Of a DNA stretch of 64,000 nt, positions 47,431 to 55,879 are shown piece after piece. The stretch covers positions 9,677 to 73,676 of the forward strand of contig CAZPHE010000004.1 of assembly GCA_964586315.1 (NCBI GenBank). Reading direction: 5' to 3'. The notes beneath the pieces are model-generated. The model was not told the DNA's origin. It saw nothing but the letters and a program-made list of their open reading frames with translations, and made no database searches. Source of the stretch: CAZEER01 sp964586315. Lineage in GTDB: Bacteria; Fidelibacterota; Marinisomatia; Marinisomatales; UBA1611. Made by a program: the position numbers and the translations under genes. Each line of letters begins with the position of its first letter. Position 1 is the stretch's first letter.

Positions 47431-48136
47431 ATTTTATGTGTTCTTGAAATCGTATGAGTTTTTCTGGTGTTCCAATATCATATAGACTTTTCTTCGTTTT
47501 GTAAACAAAGGCATTATGAGATGGGAAATTGGGGAAAAAATCTTTTTCTATTGAAAACTCATCTTTCTTTGGAAATAGATCAAAAGTTTTCTTATTTAAT
47601 ATATAAACCCCTGCATTAATATATTTAGCTTTTTCAACACAGTCTTTTTCCACAAAATTGATTAGATTTAAATTATGATTAAATGTTATTGATCCACCAT
47701 CATTATCCATTTTATTTTTAGTGATTACTATTGTTAATAGAGCATTTTTAGTTAAATGGAAATTGTAGATTTTATAGAAATTTACATTTATATAAGAATC
47801 ACCATTTATCACAAATGCTTTATCAGACTTAATAAATTGCTTTGCGAGCTTTATCGCTCCTCCTGTACCTAGAAGAGAATCTTCTTTTGAAAAAATAATG
47901 TTACAGTCTTTTTTTTGTTTTAAATATTTTATAATTTTTTCTTTTTTGTAGCCAACAGAAACTATAAACCTTTTTAGACCTTGTTTTTTACAATTATTAA
48001 TAAGTAAATCAATAAATGGTTTACTATTTATTAGAGCCAGAGTTTTTGGATTATGACCAATTACCGATCTTAGTCTCGTACCCAGACCACCAGCTAAAAT
48101 TATAACATCAGTATCTTTGAAGTTCTCTTTAATAAT
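47417..48136 (-). CDS. hddC: HddC-like sugar-1-phosphate nucleotidyltransferase with an ATT start
   Basis: The frame encodes 239 residues if read from ATT at 48136. An internal GTG at 47812 (131 aa) would delete the active site. The true N-terminus, IIKENFKDTDVIILAGGLGTRL, holds the nucleotide-binding loop GGLGTRL, and NPKTLALINSKPF, LLGTGGAI and VINGDS follow, as in D-glycero-alpha-D-manno-heptose-1-phosphate guanylyltransferases. No ATG, GTG or TTG occurs between the in-frame upstream stop and this motif. AGGA (48149-48146) lies 9 nt before the first ATT. It follows the HddA-like kinase directly. A -1 frameshift or an assembly error are alternatives. Confidence 0.78.
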   Translation of the reverse strand: MIKENFKDTDVIILAGGLGTRLRSVIGHNPKTLALINSKPFIDLLINNCKKQGLKRFIVSVGYKKEKIIKYLKQKKDCNIIFSKEDSLLGTGGAIKLAKQFIKSDKAFVINGDSYINVNFYKIYNFHLTKNALLTIVITKNKMDNDGGSITFNHNLNLINFVEKDCVEKAKYINAGVYILNKKTFDLFPKKDEFSIEKDFFPNFPSHNAFVYKTKKSLYDIGTPEKLIRFQEHIKFEKK

Positions 48137-48138
48137 TT

Positions 48139-49134
48139 TTAGTAATCCTGGTGAGAGTAATAAATAATCTTAGACCCTGTATTTTCAAATCTGAAAGGAA
48201 CAAATAATTTTGTTTTTAAAACATTTTTAACAGCGATTTGATTTTCTTGAGGTACATAAAAAAGTATAAATCCACCAGCTCCTGCACCAAGTAGTTTACC
48301 ACCTATTGCTCCTGCTTCCATACCTGCATCATATATTTCATTGATATTGCTATTTGTTATTTTATCAGTTAGAGTTCTCTTAATTATCCATTGCTCATTT
48401 AGTAATTCACCAATTGTATCAAGTGATTCATTTTTGTTATTAAGAACAGAAAATCCTTCAGAACAAATTTCAAAAATATTATTTAATTCTTTTGTCTTTT
48501 CTAAAGTAATCTTTATTTGCTCTTTAGCTATGTCAGATGCATTCCTCGCAAAACCTGTAAAAAAAAGCATTAAATTATTTTGTAGCTGAATTAATCTATC
48601 TTCTGAGATCAATATTGGGTCAACATCAATAAGGTTATTTTCAGAAAAAATAATTCTATTTAGTCCTCCAAACGCAGCCGCAGTTTGATCTTGAGAACCT
48701 ACAAATTCCTTAATTAAATTTTGCTCAATATGAATAGCATTAAGTGCTAATTCTCTTTTTGTAGGCATATAATTCTTCAAACCATAAAAAGCATTTAATA
48801 AACCAACCGTAAAGGTAGAACTAGAACCCAAACCAGATCGTGCGGGTAAATCAGCATTATGAACAATTTCAATACCTTTATCAATATTTAAATATTTCGC
48901 AGTCTCTCTAACAGACGGATGTTTTATCTGTTCTAAATTATTTGCCTGCTCATGTAAATAGTATCTTATTCTATGTTTATAATCAAAAAAAGGAGGTAAA
49001 TAACGTGCTGTTATATAACAATACTTATTAATAGTAGCATTTATAACACAACCGTTATAATTATTATACCACTCTGGATAATCAGTTCCACCTCCAAAAA
49101 GAGATATTCTAAATGGTGTTCTTGAAATTATCAT
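48139..49134 (-). CDS. hddA: HddA-like GHMP kinase (heptose 7-phosphate kinase)
   Basis: 331-residue GHMP kinase: ISRTPFRISLFGGGTDYPEW at the start, ATP loop PARSGLGSSS (97-106), HIEQNLIKEFVGSQDQ and the C-terminal GAGAGGF. The N-terminal pattern with GGGTDYP is shared by HddA (phosphorylates D-glycero-D-manno-heptose 7-phosphate at C1) and by the fucose/arabinose kinase branch. The following HddC-like gene makes the heptose reading likely. GmhA and GmhB, also needed for GDP-heptose, were not found in the window. ATG start. Confidence 0.85.
   Translation of the reverse strand: MIISRTPFRISLFGGGTDYPEWYNNYNGCVINATINKYCYITARYLPPFFDYKHRIRYYLHEQANNLEQIKHPSVRETAKYLNIDKGIEIVHNADLPARSGLGSSSTFTVGLLNAFYGLKNYMPTKRELALNAIHIEQNLIKEFVGSQDQTAAAFGGLNRIIFSENNLIDVDPILISEDRLIQLQNNLMLFFTGFARNASDIAKEQIKITLEKTKELNNIFEICSEGFSVLNNKNESLDTIGELLNEQWIIKRTLTDKITNSNINEIYDAGMEAGAIGGKLLGAGAGGFILFYVPQENQIAVKNVLKTKLFVPFRFENTGSKIIYYSHQDY
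48146..48149 (-). promoter_or_regulatory. Ribosome-binding site for the ATT-initiated HddC gene
   Basis: AGGA within the last codons of the HddA-like gene, 9 nt before ATT at 48136. The same 9-nt spacing occurs before TTG starts at 9220 and 19361. Confidence 0.45.
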
Positions 49135-49188
49135 TATTTTCTATAAACTAGGGTTTATTAATTAGTTAAACTTTTTTATTTTTTGATT

Positions 49189-50358
49189 TTAAACACTATT
49201 ACTACATACTGAAGCAATATAATCAATATCATCTTGCTTTAAATCAGGATGAGTAGGAAGAATAAACCCTCTTTCATATATTTCATTTGCCCAATCTCCT
49301 TCAAAAACTCCGTATTTTTTAATCCAAAAAGGGTGTCTACCTAAATTCCCATGGCTCCACACCCTGGTTTCGATTTCATTTTCTTTACAGGAATTAAGAA
49401 CTCTTTTACGCGTTTTTTTATTCTTTGCAAGGATACCAATATGTAAACTCACAGGCCATGCTTTACCCCAATCTTGAAATTCGAAATTTTCAGATAGTAA
49501 ATTTTTATATCTCGTGTGGTTTCTATTCCTATTTTCCATAATTTTATCCGCTTTTTCTAATTGCAATAATCCTAAATAGGCCTGTAAATCAGTTGACCTA
49601 ATATTAAATCCACTATGTATAAAATTGAATGGTCCATTTTCGTTATCAATATTCCATTTTTTAAAATTATATTCATAATAATCATCCGAAATATCTTTAA
49701 CCCAACCATGACTCCTTAGCATCAACATTCTTTGATACATTTCTTCATTATTTGTATTAACAAAACCTCCTTCAATTGTAGATAATTGATGACCAAAATA
49801 AAATGAAAATGATGAAACATCACCAACTGTACCAATTGGGTGTCCATCTGCAAATTTTGCACCAACAGAGGCACAACAATCCTCCATAAGAAAGAAATCA
49901 TATTGGGACTTAAGGTATAACATCTCATCTTTATCACATGGCACACCAAGGGGATGGACAAAAATCATCCCTTTAATATTTTCTTTATCACATAATTTCT
50001 CAATTTCTTTTATATCAACACCATAATTGTATCTATTAGCATTTACCATTACCGGAGTTAATCCAAGCTGAATTATAGGAGAAATAGTTGTAGCCCATCC
50101 ACATGAGGGGACTATAACCTTATCACCTCTATTTAACTTGCCTAAAACTAATCCTAGATAAGTCATTAACAAATTTGCAGATGAACCAGAATTAACAAAG
50201 ATTGATCTATTTGTTCCTATAAACTCAGACCATTTTGATTCGAATGTTTTTGTTAATTGACCCATAGTTAATTTTGGGTAATTAGCTAACCAATCCCTTA
50301 GTTTATCTATATCATTTTTTGAAATTGTTTCACCAGCTAATGGGTATTTAAAACTCAT
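49189..50358 (-). CDS. ColD/RfbH-type PLP-dependent nucleotide-sugar 3-dehydratase
   Basis: 389 residues, the length of ColD (388) rather than RfbH (437). It follows the aminotransferase fold: FVNSGSSANLL, VPSCGWATT, FVHPLGVPCD and MEDCCASVGAKF. At the Schiff-base site the lysine is replaced by histidine: SFYFGHQLSTIEGG (H190), the hallmark of 3-dehydratases that remove the C3 hydroxyl from 4-keto-6-deoxy sugars. With the HddA/HddC pair and a GDP-mannose-dehydratase-like SDR nearby, the substrate may be a GDP-4-keto-6-deoxy-hexose or -heptose, giving a 3,6-dideoxy sugar. ATG start. Confidence 0.9.
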   Translation of the reverse strand: MSFKYPLAGETISKNDIDKLRDWLANYPKLTMGQLTKTFESKWSEFIGTNRSIFVNSGSSANLLMTYLGLVLGKLNRGDKVIVPSCGWATTISPIIQLGLTPVMVNANRYNYGVDIKEIEKLCDKENIKGMIFVHPLGVPCDKDEMLYLKSQYDFFLMEDCCASVGAKFADGHPIGTVGDVSSFSFYFGHQLSTIEGGFVNTNNEEMYQRMLMLRSHGWVKDISDDYYEYNFKKWNIDNENGPFNFIHSGFNIRSTDLQAYLGLLQLEKADKIMENRNRNHTRYKNLLSENFEFQDWGKAWPVSLHIGILAKNKKTRKRVLNSCKENEIETRVWSHGNLGRHPFWIKKYGVFEGDWANEIYERGFILPTHPDLKQDDIDYIASVCSNSV

Positions 50359-50407
50359 TTATAAAATACCTATTAATTATACCAATCTAGCTTGCTTTTC
50401 AATTTTA

Positions 50408-51355
50408 TTAATAATTCCCTTGATACCAATCAATTGTCTCTTTTAAACCTTCATGGAAAGTATATTTTGGATAAAACCCTAATTCTTGCTTTATCCTTTC
50501 AGTGCTTACCTTTCGAAATGGAATAGTTGTTGGTTTAGAATCATCCCACATTACTTTTGGATTTTTACCGGTCACTTCCAGAATAGCATCTAGAATATCA
50601 CCAATACTGATAGATGAGCCATAGCCAAGATTATACGGTCTCATAGATTGTCCTTTTTCCAATACTAATAATGCTCCATTAACTACATCTTTAACATAAA
50701 GAAAATCTCGAACAACATCAGGTGTACCCCAAGCAATAAATGGATCTTCATTGTTTAAAACTCTCTTAATAAGTGCAGGAACAACATGACAAGTTTCTAA
50801 ATCAAAATTATCAAAAGGTCCAAAAATAGCTGTCCCTCTTGCAATCCCTATTTTCATATCTGTTAAGTGAGAACAATGTTCTAATATTTTTTCTCTATAT
50901 CTTCGCATCCATCCATAGCCATAATAAGAAATATATGGTTCGTCATCCCAAAATTCATTTTCCTCAATTGGATATCTTCGATCAGGATATCCAGTAGAGC
51001 TATTTAAATCAATAAAACCTTTTACACCACATTTATAACTAGCTTCTAAAACATTACTTATTATGACTATTTGATTTAATGCTATCTGAAAATCAGAGTG
51101 AATTAATTTAGGATTTGCAATATTCCCAGCTGAATGTATCACATAATCACATCCATCTATAAGTTTTAAGCAATCAGAAAGCACTTTTAAATCAATATTT
51201 TTTACAACTTCTATTCTATCATCCTTCATTTGTAATGGTTTTTTATGGATGGATGTTTTTACTAATGCACCTCTATTTAATAATTCTTCGATATAATGTG
51301 TACCTAAAAAACCACTACCACCAGTTACAACTACTTTTTTATTATTATAAAACAT
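50408..51355 (-). CDS. GDP-fucose-synthase-like SDR
   Basis: 315 residues: VVVTGGSGFLGTHYIE, HSAGNIANPKLI, LNSSTGYPDR and PYISYYGYGWMRRYREKI, then GTAIFGPFDNF and RDFLYVKDVV. In the active-site helix the usual lysine appears as arginine (WMRR), so redox chemistry may be altered. The FGPFDNF block and overall layout link it to the next gene (51345-52247), overlapping by 11 bp. Probable role: epimerisation or reduction of a 4-keto-(3),6-deoxy GDP-sugar. ATG start. Confidence 0.8.
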   Translation of the reverse strand: MFYNNKKVVVTGGSGFLGTHYIEELLNRGALVKTSIHKKPLQMKDDRIEVVKNIDLKVLSDCLKLIDGCDYVIHSAGNIANPKLIHSDFQIALNQIVIISNVLEASYKCGVKGFIDLNSSTGYPDRRYPIEENEFWDDEPYISYYGYGWMRRYREKILEHCSHLTDMKIGIARGTAIFGPFDNFDLETCHVVPALIKRVLNNEDPFIAWGTPDVVRDFLYVKDVVNGALLVLEKGQSMRPYNLGYGSSISIGDILDAILEVTGKNPKVMWDDSKPTTIPFRKVSTERIKQELGFYPKYTFHEGLKETIDWYQGNY

Positions 51356-52247
51356 CTTTATTTTTTTTGTACCATTCTATTGTTTTGATTATGCCATCTT
51401 TTAAAGTAACTATTGGATTAAAACCATAGCTTTCAGCTCTATTTATATTCATTACTCTTTTTCTATCACCCATCGGCTTGCTCTTATTCCATTTAATATC
51501 TATATTGAAATATTCTGCTATAATTCTAGCGACTTCTTTTATAGTGACTCCATTACCACTGCCAAGGTTGACAGGTTCTATAACTTTGTTCTTTACCATT
51601 TGTATCATACCACGGGCAACATCATCTACATAAATTAAATCTCTTATAGGTGTACCATCTCCCCAGACTTCTAAAACATCATTCTCCATGGCCTTTTTAA
51701 TTAAAGATGGAATAACCATAGACCATTGACCAAAATTATCATGAGGCCCATATACATTTGCTGGTCTCACTATTGAATATCTATACCAATGATATTCATC
51801 AGCATAAGCTTGAACATTCAATTCACCAATCCTTTTTGCCCAACCAGCATACCAATCATTTTCAGATGGTAATGCCTTCCATAAATTATCTTCTAAAAAC
51901 ATTTCTTCAGGATGATATACTCCAATTGAACTAGTATATAGAAACCACTCTGCACCTGATTTATAAGCATATTCAATCATATTAGCATTAAATTGGATCA
52001 TTGGTACACTAAATGATGCGGGCGATTTCATGCATCTCAAAGGAGAACCTTTAATTCCTGCTAAATGGAATATTATATCCTGCCCTTTACAAATCAATTC
52101 ACAATCTTTCCTATTTCTTAAATCAAATTTTGGTAAATCTGCAACTGTTAGTTGAGCAGATGTTTGATCCTTTAATAATCTAATTAATGCCCTACCAATC
52201 ATGCCATTACCACCAGTAACTAATATTTTTTTTCCATCAAAACTCAT
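51345..52247 (-). CDS. GDP-fucose-synthase-like SDR
   Basis: 300 residues: ILVTGGNGMIGRALIR, HLAGIKGSPLRCM, YTSSIGVYHPE and DWYAGWAKRIGELN, then RPANVYGPHDNF and RDLIYVDDVARG. The catalytic lysine is present but the tyrosine is one position off the usual YxxxK spacing (YAGWAK), a form I recall from other O-antigen SDRs. Part of the GDP-sugar block; likely an epimerase/reductase working after the dehydratases. ATG start; overlaps the preceding stop region by 11 bp. Confidence 0.8.
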   Translation of the reverse strand: MSFDGKKILVTGGNGMIGRALIRLLKDQTSAQLTVADLPKFDLRNRKDCELICKGQDIIFHLAGIKGSPLRCMKSPASFSVPMIQFNANMIEYAYKSGAEWFLYTSSIGVYHPEEMFLEDNLWKALPSENDWYAGWAKRIGELNVQAYADEYHWYRYSIVRPANVYGPHDNFGQWSMVIPSLIKKAMENDVLEVWGDGTPIRDLIYVDDVARGMIQMVKNKVIEPVNLGSGNGVTIKEVARIIAEYFNIDIKWNKSKPMGDRKRVMNINRAESYGFNPIVTLKDGIIKTIEWYKKNKDVL

Positions 52248-52259
52248 TTTACTGTTAAT

Positions 52260-52790
52260 TTATCTATCATTATAATAATCTCCCCACTCAATAATGAGGG
52301 TAGAACCTTGTCTATTATAAGCATCTTTATATTCTGAAAAAATTTGTTGTGGTTTAGTTAATTCTATTAATTCGATATCAGTTAACATTTGTCTAATCGA
52401 ATTAGTAAAGTCTTGAGTATGTTGTAGACCACCATTTAAAGGCTTTCTCGCTCCAACTGCAACCCTGACTATTACCTTTGGTATTAACATACCTTTACTC
52501 ATTGCTTTCATTTTATCTATATGATTAACCAATTGATTTATTGCTAAAATCATAAAATTAAATCTGGGGTAAATTGAAATAGGAATATAACCTTCTAGTG
52601 ATAAACCTGCACATAATCCCATTTGCACTTCTTCAATAACAGGTAACTCAATTAATTTTTCTTTGGGAACTTCAGTTAATGTACTTGATATAGAATGCCC
52701 ACTAAATAATGTGGCTTGACCCAAAAATAATGTATCTTCTTGACTACCTAACCACTTCATGGTCTTAATTAATTCATCTTTGTATTTCAT
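52260..52790 (-). CDS. Thiamine-diphosphate enzyme, E1-beta/transketolase Pyr-domain subunit
   Basis: 176 residues from ATG at 52790, preceded by AGG with a 7-nt spacer; a TTG at 52814 is less likely. It reads as only the pyrimidine-binding domain of an E1-beta subunit: FLGQATLFSG, ELPVIEEVQMGLCAGLSLEG (the Glu of PVIEE contacts the thiamine ring) and GGLQHTQDF. The C-terminal transketolase domain found in ordinary E1-beta is absent. With the alpha-like subunit 8 bp upstream it should form a minimal two-part ThDP enzyme. Reaction unknown; ketol or acyl transfer to a keto sugar is possible. Confidence 0.78.
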   Translation of the reverse strand: MKYKDELIKTMKWLGSQEDTLFLGQATLFSGHSISSTLTEVPKEKLIELPVIEEVQMGLCAGLSLEGYIPISIYPRFNFMILAINQLVNHIDKMKAMSKGMLIPKVIVRVAVGARKPLNGGLQHTQDFTNSIRQMLTDIELIELTKPQQIFSEYKDAYNRQGSTLIIEWGDYYNDR

Positions 52791-52798
52791 AATAAAAC

Positions 52799-53428
52799 CT
52801 AAAAATTTACCCAAGCACCAGTGCCATGGTGTGGATATCCATTTTCATAACTATAATAGACAACGTCATCCGGAATGTTTTGCCTCTTTTTCCAAGCTAC
52901 ATCCGTAGGTGTATGTACACTTAAATTATTATCTTCAATTACGAATTGAAGTGGCAGATCAAAATTGTTTGCATATTTATAGCATTCATGAAAAACACCA
53001 GTCTCAAAGGTCATGTCACCTATAAAGCACCACACTTTTCTAACAGAATTTTTTCTCTTATTTGCTAGAGCAATGCCTAATGCTATAGGTATAATTCCAC
53101 CTACAATAGCAGAAGAATAAAACCTATTTACATTGCTACTTGTAGCCATACTTCTCCCAGAAACAATGTCATCCATCAATCGTTGCCTATCGAATCCATG
53201 TAATAAAGCATGATAATGATTTCGCCATGCTGCAAAAACCCAATCAGAAGGATTAACATATTTAAATATTTCAATTAATTGATCTTCATTGTTTTTTGAT
53301 AAATGCACTGGAGCAGGAATCTCTCCATTTTCATATCTTTTTTTTACTTCTGATTCGAATGAGATTAGTTCCTCTTTAGATAATAAAACTTCTTTCTGTT
53401 TTTTTAAATGACTTGGTATTTGTATCAT
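52799..53428 (-). CDS. Thiamine-diphosphate enzyme, E1-alpha-like subunit
   Basis: 209 residues, well short of the usual ~320 for dehydrogenase E1-alpha. The ThDP-binding motif is clear: GDMTFETGVFHECYKYANNFDLP ending in EDNN, split as GDMTFETG and IEDNNLS, which is the GDG-x(n)-NN pattern. It begins with a helical lead, then WVFAAWRNHYHALLHGF and GGIIPIALGIALA as in pyruvate dehydrogenase alpha. The C-terminal third of the family is missing. It forms an operon with the beta-like subunit and GDP-sugar genes, so it probably modifies a sugar rather than feeding central metabolism. ATG start. Confidence 0.8.
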   Translation of the reverse strand: MIQIPSHLKKQKEVLLSKEELISFESEVKKRYENGEIPAPVHLSKNNEDQLIEIFKYVNPSDWVFAAWRNHYHALLHGFDRQRLMDDIVSGRSMATSSNVNRFYSSAIVGGIIPIALGIALANKRKNSVRKVWCFIGDMTFETGVFHECYKYANNFDLPLQFVIEDNNLSVHTPTDVAWKKRQNIPDDVVYYSYENGYPHHGTGAWVNF

Positions 53429-53448
53429 CCTGCTTTTTTTCTTAATTA

Positions 53449-54471
53449 TTATCTAACTAGTTGATTAGGAGAACTTTTTATTTTAGATCTCCAATATTCA
53501 AGAAGATCTTGCATAGTTTTTTCGAAATTGATTTTTGGTTTCCAACCTGTATGACTTTCAAATTTTTTATAATTTGGCACCTGTAAATCTGCATCAATTG
53601 GTCTCAAGCGTTTCTTTTCTGTTTTTATTTTTATATTCTTTTTTTTGGATAGAGTCAGTAAATAATCCAACATTTTTCCTACCTTACATGAAAAATTTCC
53701 GCCTATATTATAAACTTCACCAATAATTGGATTAACAGTTAGTAAAAGATAATATGCCTTTACTGCGTCCCTAACATCTGCATAGGTCCTTAATGAATTT
53801 AAATTACCCACTTTTATCACTGGTTCAATATGACCTGCCTCTATCATTGCAATCTGTTTTGCAAAACTACTTTCAGCGAACACATCTCCCCGTCTTGGAC
53901 CAGTATGAGTAAACATTCTTGTTACCAATATTTTTTGCTTATATGCCTCTGAGTGAAATCTAGCAATCAAATCAGTACCTACTTTAGAAATAGCATAGGG
54001 TGAAGCAGGATGGAATGAACATTCTTCATCAATTGGAAGCTGATCTTTTGATACTCTACCAAAAATTTCCGATGATGAACAGACATGAATCCAGGGGTCA
54101 ATTTTTGAACATTTTCTAAGAGATTCTAAAAAGTTTTCAGTTCCCTGTATATTTGTTTCATAAGTGTTTATCGGTGACAAAAAACTGGTCTGTGGATAAC
54201 TTTGAGCGGCGAGATGAAATACATAATCAGGTTTTACAGCATCGACTACATTTTGCAACGATATATAATCGCAAAGATCTCCATAATGGAAAAAAACTCT
54301 TTCCCCCGCATTTACCATAGGAATCAAATGTTCAATATTATCCTGAGGGCTTCTCCAACGACACATTCCATGAATATCCCAATCAGTATTATTAATTAAA
54401 AAATCTGCAAGATGTGATCCAACCATACCTGTAATTCCAGAAATTAATGCTATCTTTCTATTACTACTCAA
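53449..54471 (-). CDS. GDP-mannose 4,6-dehydratase-family SDR
   Basis: 340-residue extended SDR: GITGMVGSHLA (12-22), HLAAQSYPQTSF, CSSSEIFG (131-138), and the YxxxK pair in SPYAISK (Y159, K163), then FTHTGPRRGDVFAESSFAKQIA and GNLNSLRTYADVRDAV. These blocks fit GDP-mannose dehydratase (GMD), with some features of the RMD reductase. A heptose version (like Campylobacter DmhA) is plausible beside HddA/HddC. Expected product: a GDP-4-keto-6-deoxy sugar feeding the ColD-type enzyme and the SDRs. TTG start. Confidence 0.85.
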   Translation of the reverse strand: MSSNRKIALISGITGMVGSHLADFLINNTDWDIHGMCRWRSPQDNIEHLIPMVNAGERVFFHYGDLCDYISLQNVVDAVKPDYVFHLAAQSYPQTSFLSPINTYETNIQGTENFLESLRKCSKIDPWIHVCSSSEIFGRVSKDQLPIDEECSFHPASPYAISKVGTDLIARFHSEAYKQKILVTRMFTHTGPRRGDVFAESSFAKQIAMIEAGHIEPVIKVGNLNSLRTYADVRDAVKAYYLLLTVNPIIGEVYNIGGNFSCKVGKMLDYLLTLSKKKNIKIKTEKKRLRPIDADLQVPNYKKFESHTGWKPKINFEKTMQDLLEYWRSKIKSSPNQLVR

Positions 54472-54490
54472 AATTCACTTATTTTTACAA

Positions 54491-55210
54491 TTAATACCAT
54501 TCTATTGATTTGAAGACTTCTAGGTCTCTTTGATTATCAAACTCAAACCATTTATCTTTTATCGGTTCGGCTGTAATAGACATACCATTATTAATCAACT
54601 CCTGAAGTAGAGTGGTAATATCTAATCTATCTAATTTACTTTTTTCAATACTAAATAAATATTCTTCAATTTCTTTCCATATTTTTGGGCTGAATTTTAT
54701 AATCCCCATATATTGACCTTCTATGGTATCAATGTTTGCAGTTTTCCCTCCTATTTCTAATATTTTATCTCCATCCAATTTAAACGTTTCAGCATCCAAT
54801 AAAGGGTTACTGAAACGTAGCTTCCAGATATTTATCCATTTGGGATCATATGCAACAACAATTTCAGCAGTTTTGTTACAAATTGTTCTTATAGCATTTG
54901 CTGAAAAAATTATATCTGAATAAGTTACTATGCAGTCAAAAGACCTTAGCCATTCCCTCGCAGATAAAAGAGAAACTACCATGTTTGTTTCCTTCCACCT
55001 CAAGTTATCAAAGTAGTGCAAATCAAAATTAAAACTTTCAGCCAAATATCCCCTTACTATGGATAAATCTTGTATTCCGGCTTCATGCAATGAATCCATT
55101 TGCCATTGTATGAGCGCTCTTCCTTTTACCTTTGTTCTACACTTTGGTTGGTTTTTAGTAAATGATCCCATTCGACGACCGCGACCTGCTGCTAAAATTA
55201 TTCCCTTCAT
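54491..55210 (-). CDS. Nucleotidyltransferase, Cj1416-like (CTP:phosphoglutamine cytidylyltransferase candidate)
   Basis: 239 residues, GT-A-type nucleotidyltransferase: GIILAAGRGRRMGSFT with the CTP loop, QPKCRTKVKGRALIQWQ, WKETNMVVSLLSA, TYSDIIFS with the metal acid, and a C-terminal WFEFDNQRDLEVF. In C. jejuni, Cj1416 couples CTP with phosphoglutamine to make CDP-L-glutamine in the MeOPN pathway. Identity here rests on the pattern plus the three neighbours homologous to Cj1415, Cj1417 and Cj1418. A LicC-like choline-P cytidylyltransferase would look similar in isolation. ATG start. Confidence 0.8.
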   Translation of the reverse strand: MKGIILAAGRGRRMGSFTKNQPKCRTKVKGRALIQWQMDSLHEAGIQDLSIVRGYLAESFNFDLHYFDNLRWKETNMVVSLLSAREWLRSFDCIVTYSDIIFSANAIRTICNKTAEIVVAYDPKWINIWKLRFSNPLLDAETFKLDGDKILEIGGKTANIDTIEGQYMGIIKFSPKIWKEIEEYLFSIEKSKLDRLDITTLLQELINNGMSITAEPIKDKWFEFDNQRDLEVFKSIEWY

Positions 55211-55249
55211 ATAGTGTACAAAATAATGAATATTTAATAGGCTTAAAAT

Positions 55250-55879
55250 TTAACCACAAAAAAAAATTTTTATTAATTTTGTATCTGAAGTTTTGAATGG
55301 GTTTTCACGCTCTGGATGCCACATTTGACAAAAAATTCTATATGAACTATGAATAAATGCTTCTATGGACTCATCTTTTGAGATTGCCACATTAATTAGT
55401 TGATCGCTTAATATATCAATTCCATAATTATGATATGAATTAACTAAATTAGATTTCTTTAAATACTTTGTACCCCAAAATATTTTATTGGACATAATAT
55501 TATGATAACTACCAACATGACCTACTACTTTTTTCAACGTTGATCCAAAATATTCTGCAATAAATTGCATTCCTCTGCAAACACCATATACTGGTATAGA
55601 ATTTTTTATAGCATAATCTAAAATTATCTTTTCTTTATAATCTCTTATTTTTGAAATATAATTGTTTTCAATAGATGATAAATCATCACCGCCTGAAAAA
55701 ATAATGCCATTAACCTTAAATTTATTTAAATAATTAGGATATTGAATACCGGTTGGAATAATAATCGGATAAAATTCTAGCTGATGTAATAAATTAATCC
55801 AACGTATATCTAGCACATCTTTAATTTCTTTAGTCTTTTCATCTTTTATAATACGGCTTGTAATAGCAATAATTTTCAA
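55250..55879 (-). CDS. Class I glutamine-amidotransferase-fold hydrolase, Cj1417-like (gamma-glutamyl-CDP-amidate hydrolase candidate)
   Basis: 209 residues, close to the length of Cj1417 (about 200). It is a peptidase C26-like glutaminase fold with catalytic Cys101 in YGVCRGMQFI, and His188 and Glu190 in WHPERE. GIIFSGGDD forms the oxyanion region. In the MeOPN pathway Cj1417 cleaves CDP-L-glutamine to glutamate and cytidine diphosphoramidate. It starts at TTG, overlapping the kinase stop as TTGA, and lies between the kinase and the cytidylyltransferase. Confidence 0.82.
   Translation of the reverse strand: MKIIAITSRIIKDEKTKEIKDVLDIRWINLLHQLEFYPIIIPTGIQYPNYLNKFKVNGIIFSGGDDLSSIENNYISKIRDYKEKIILDYAIKNSIPVYGVCRGMQFIAEYFGSTLKKVVGHVGSYHNIMSNKIFWGTKYLKKSNLVNSYHNYGIDILSDQLINVAISKDESIEAFIHSSYRIFCQMWHPERENPFKTSDTKLIKIFFCG

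Noticed and set aside
47417..47812. HddC read as a 131-residue protein from GTG 47812
   Set aside because: It would lack the nucleotide-binding loop, which is encoded in the same frame just upstream.
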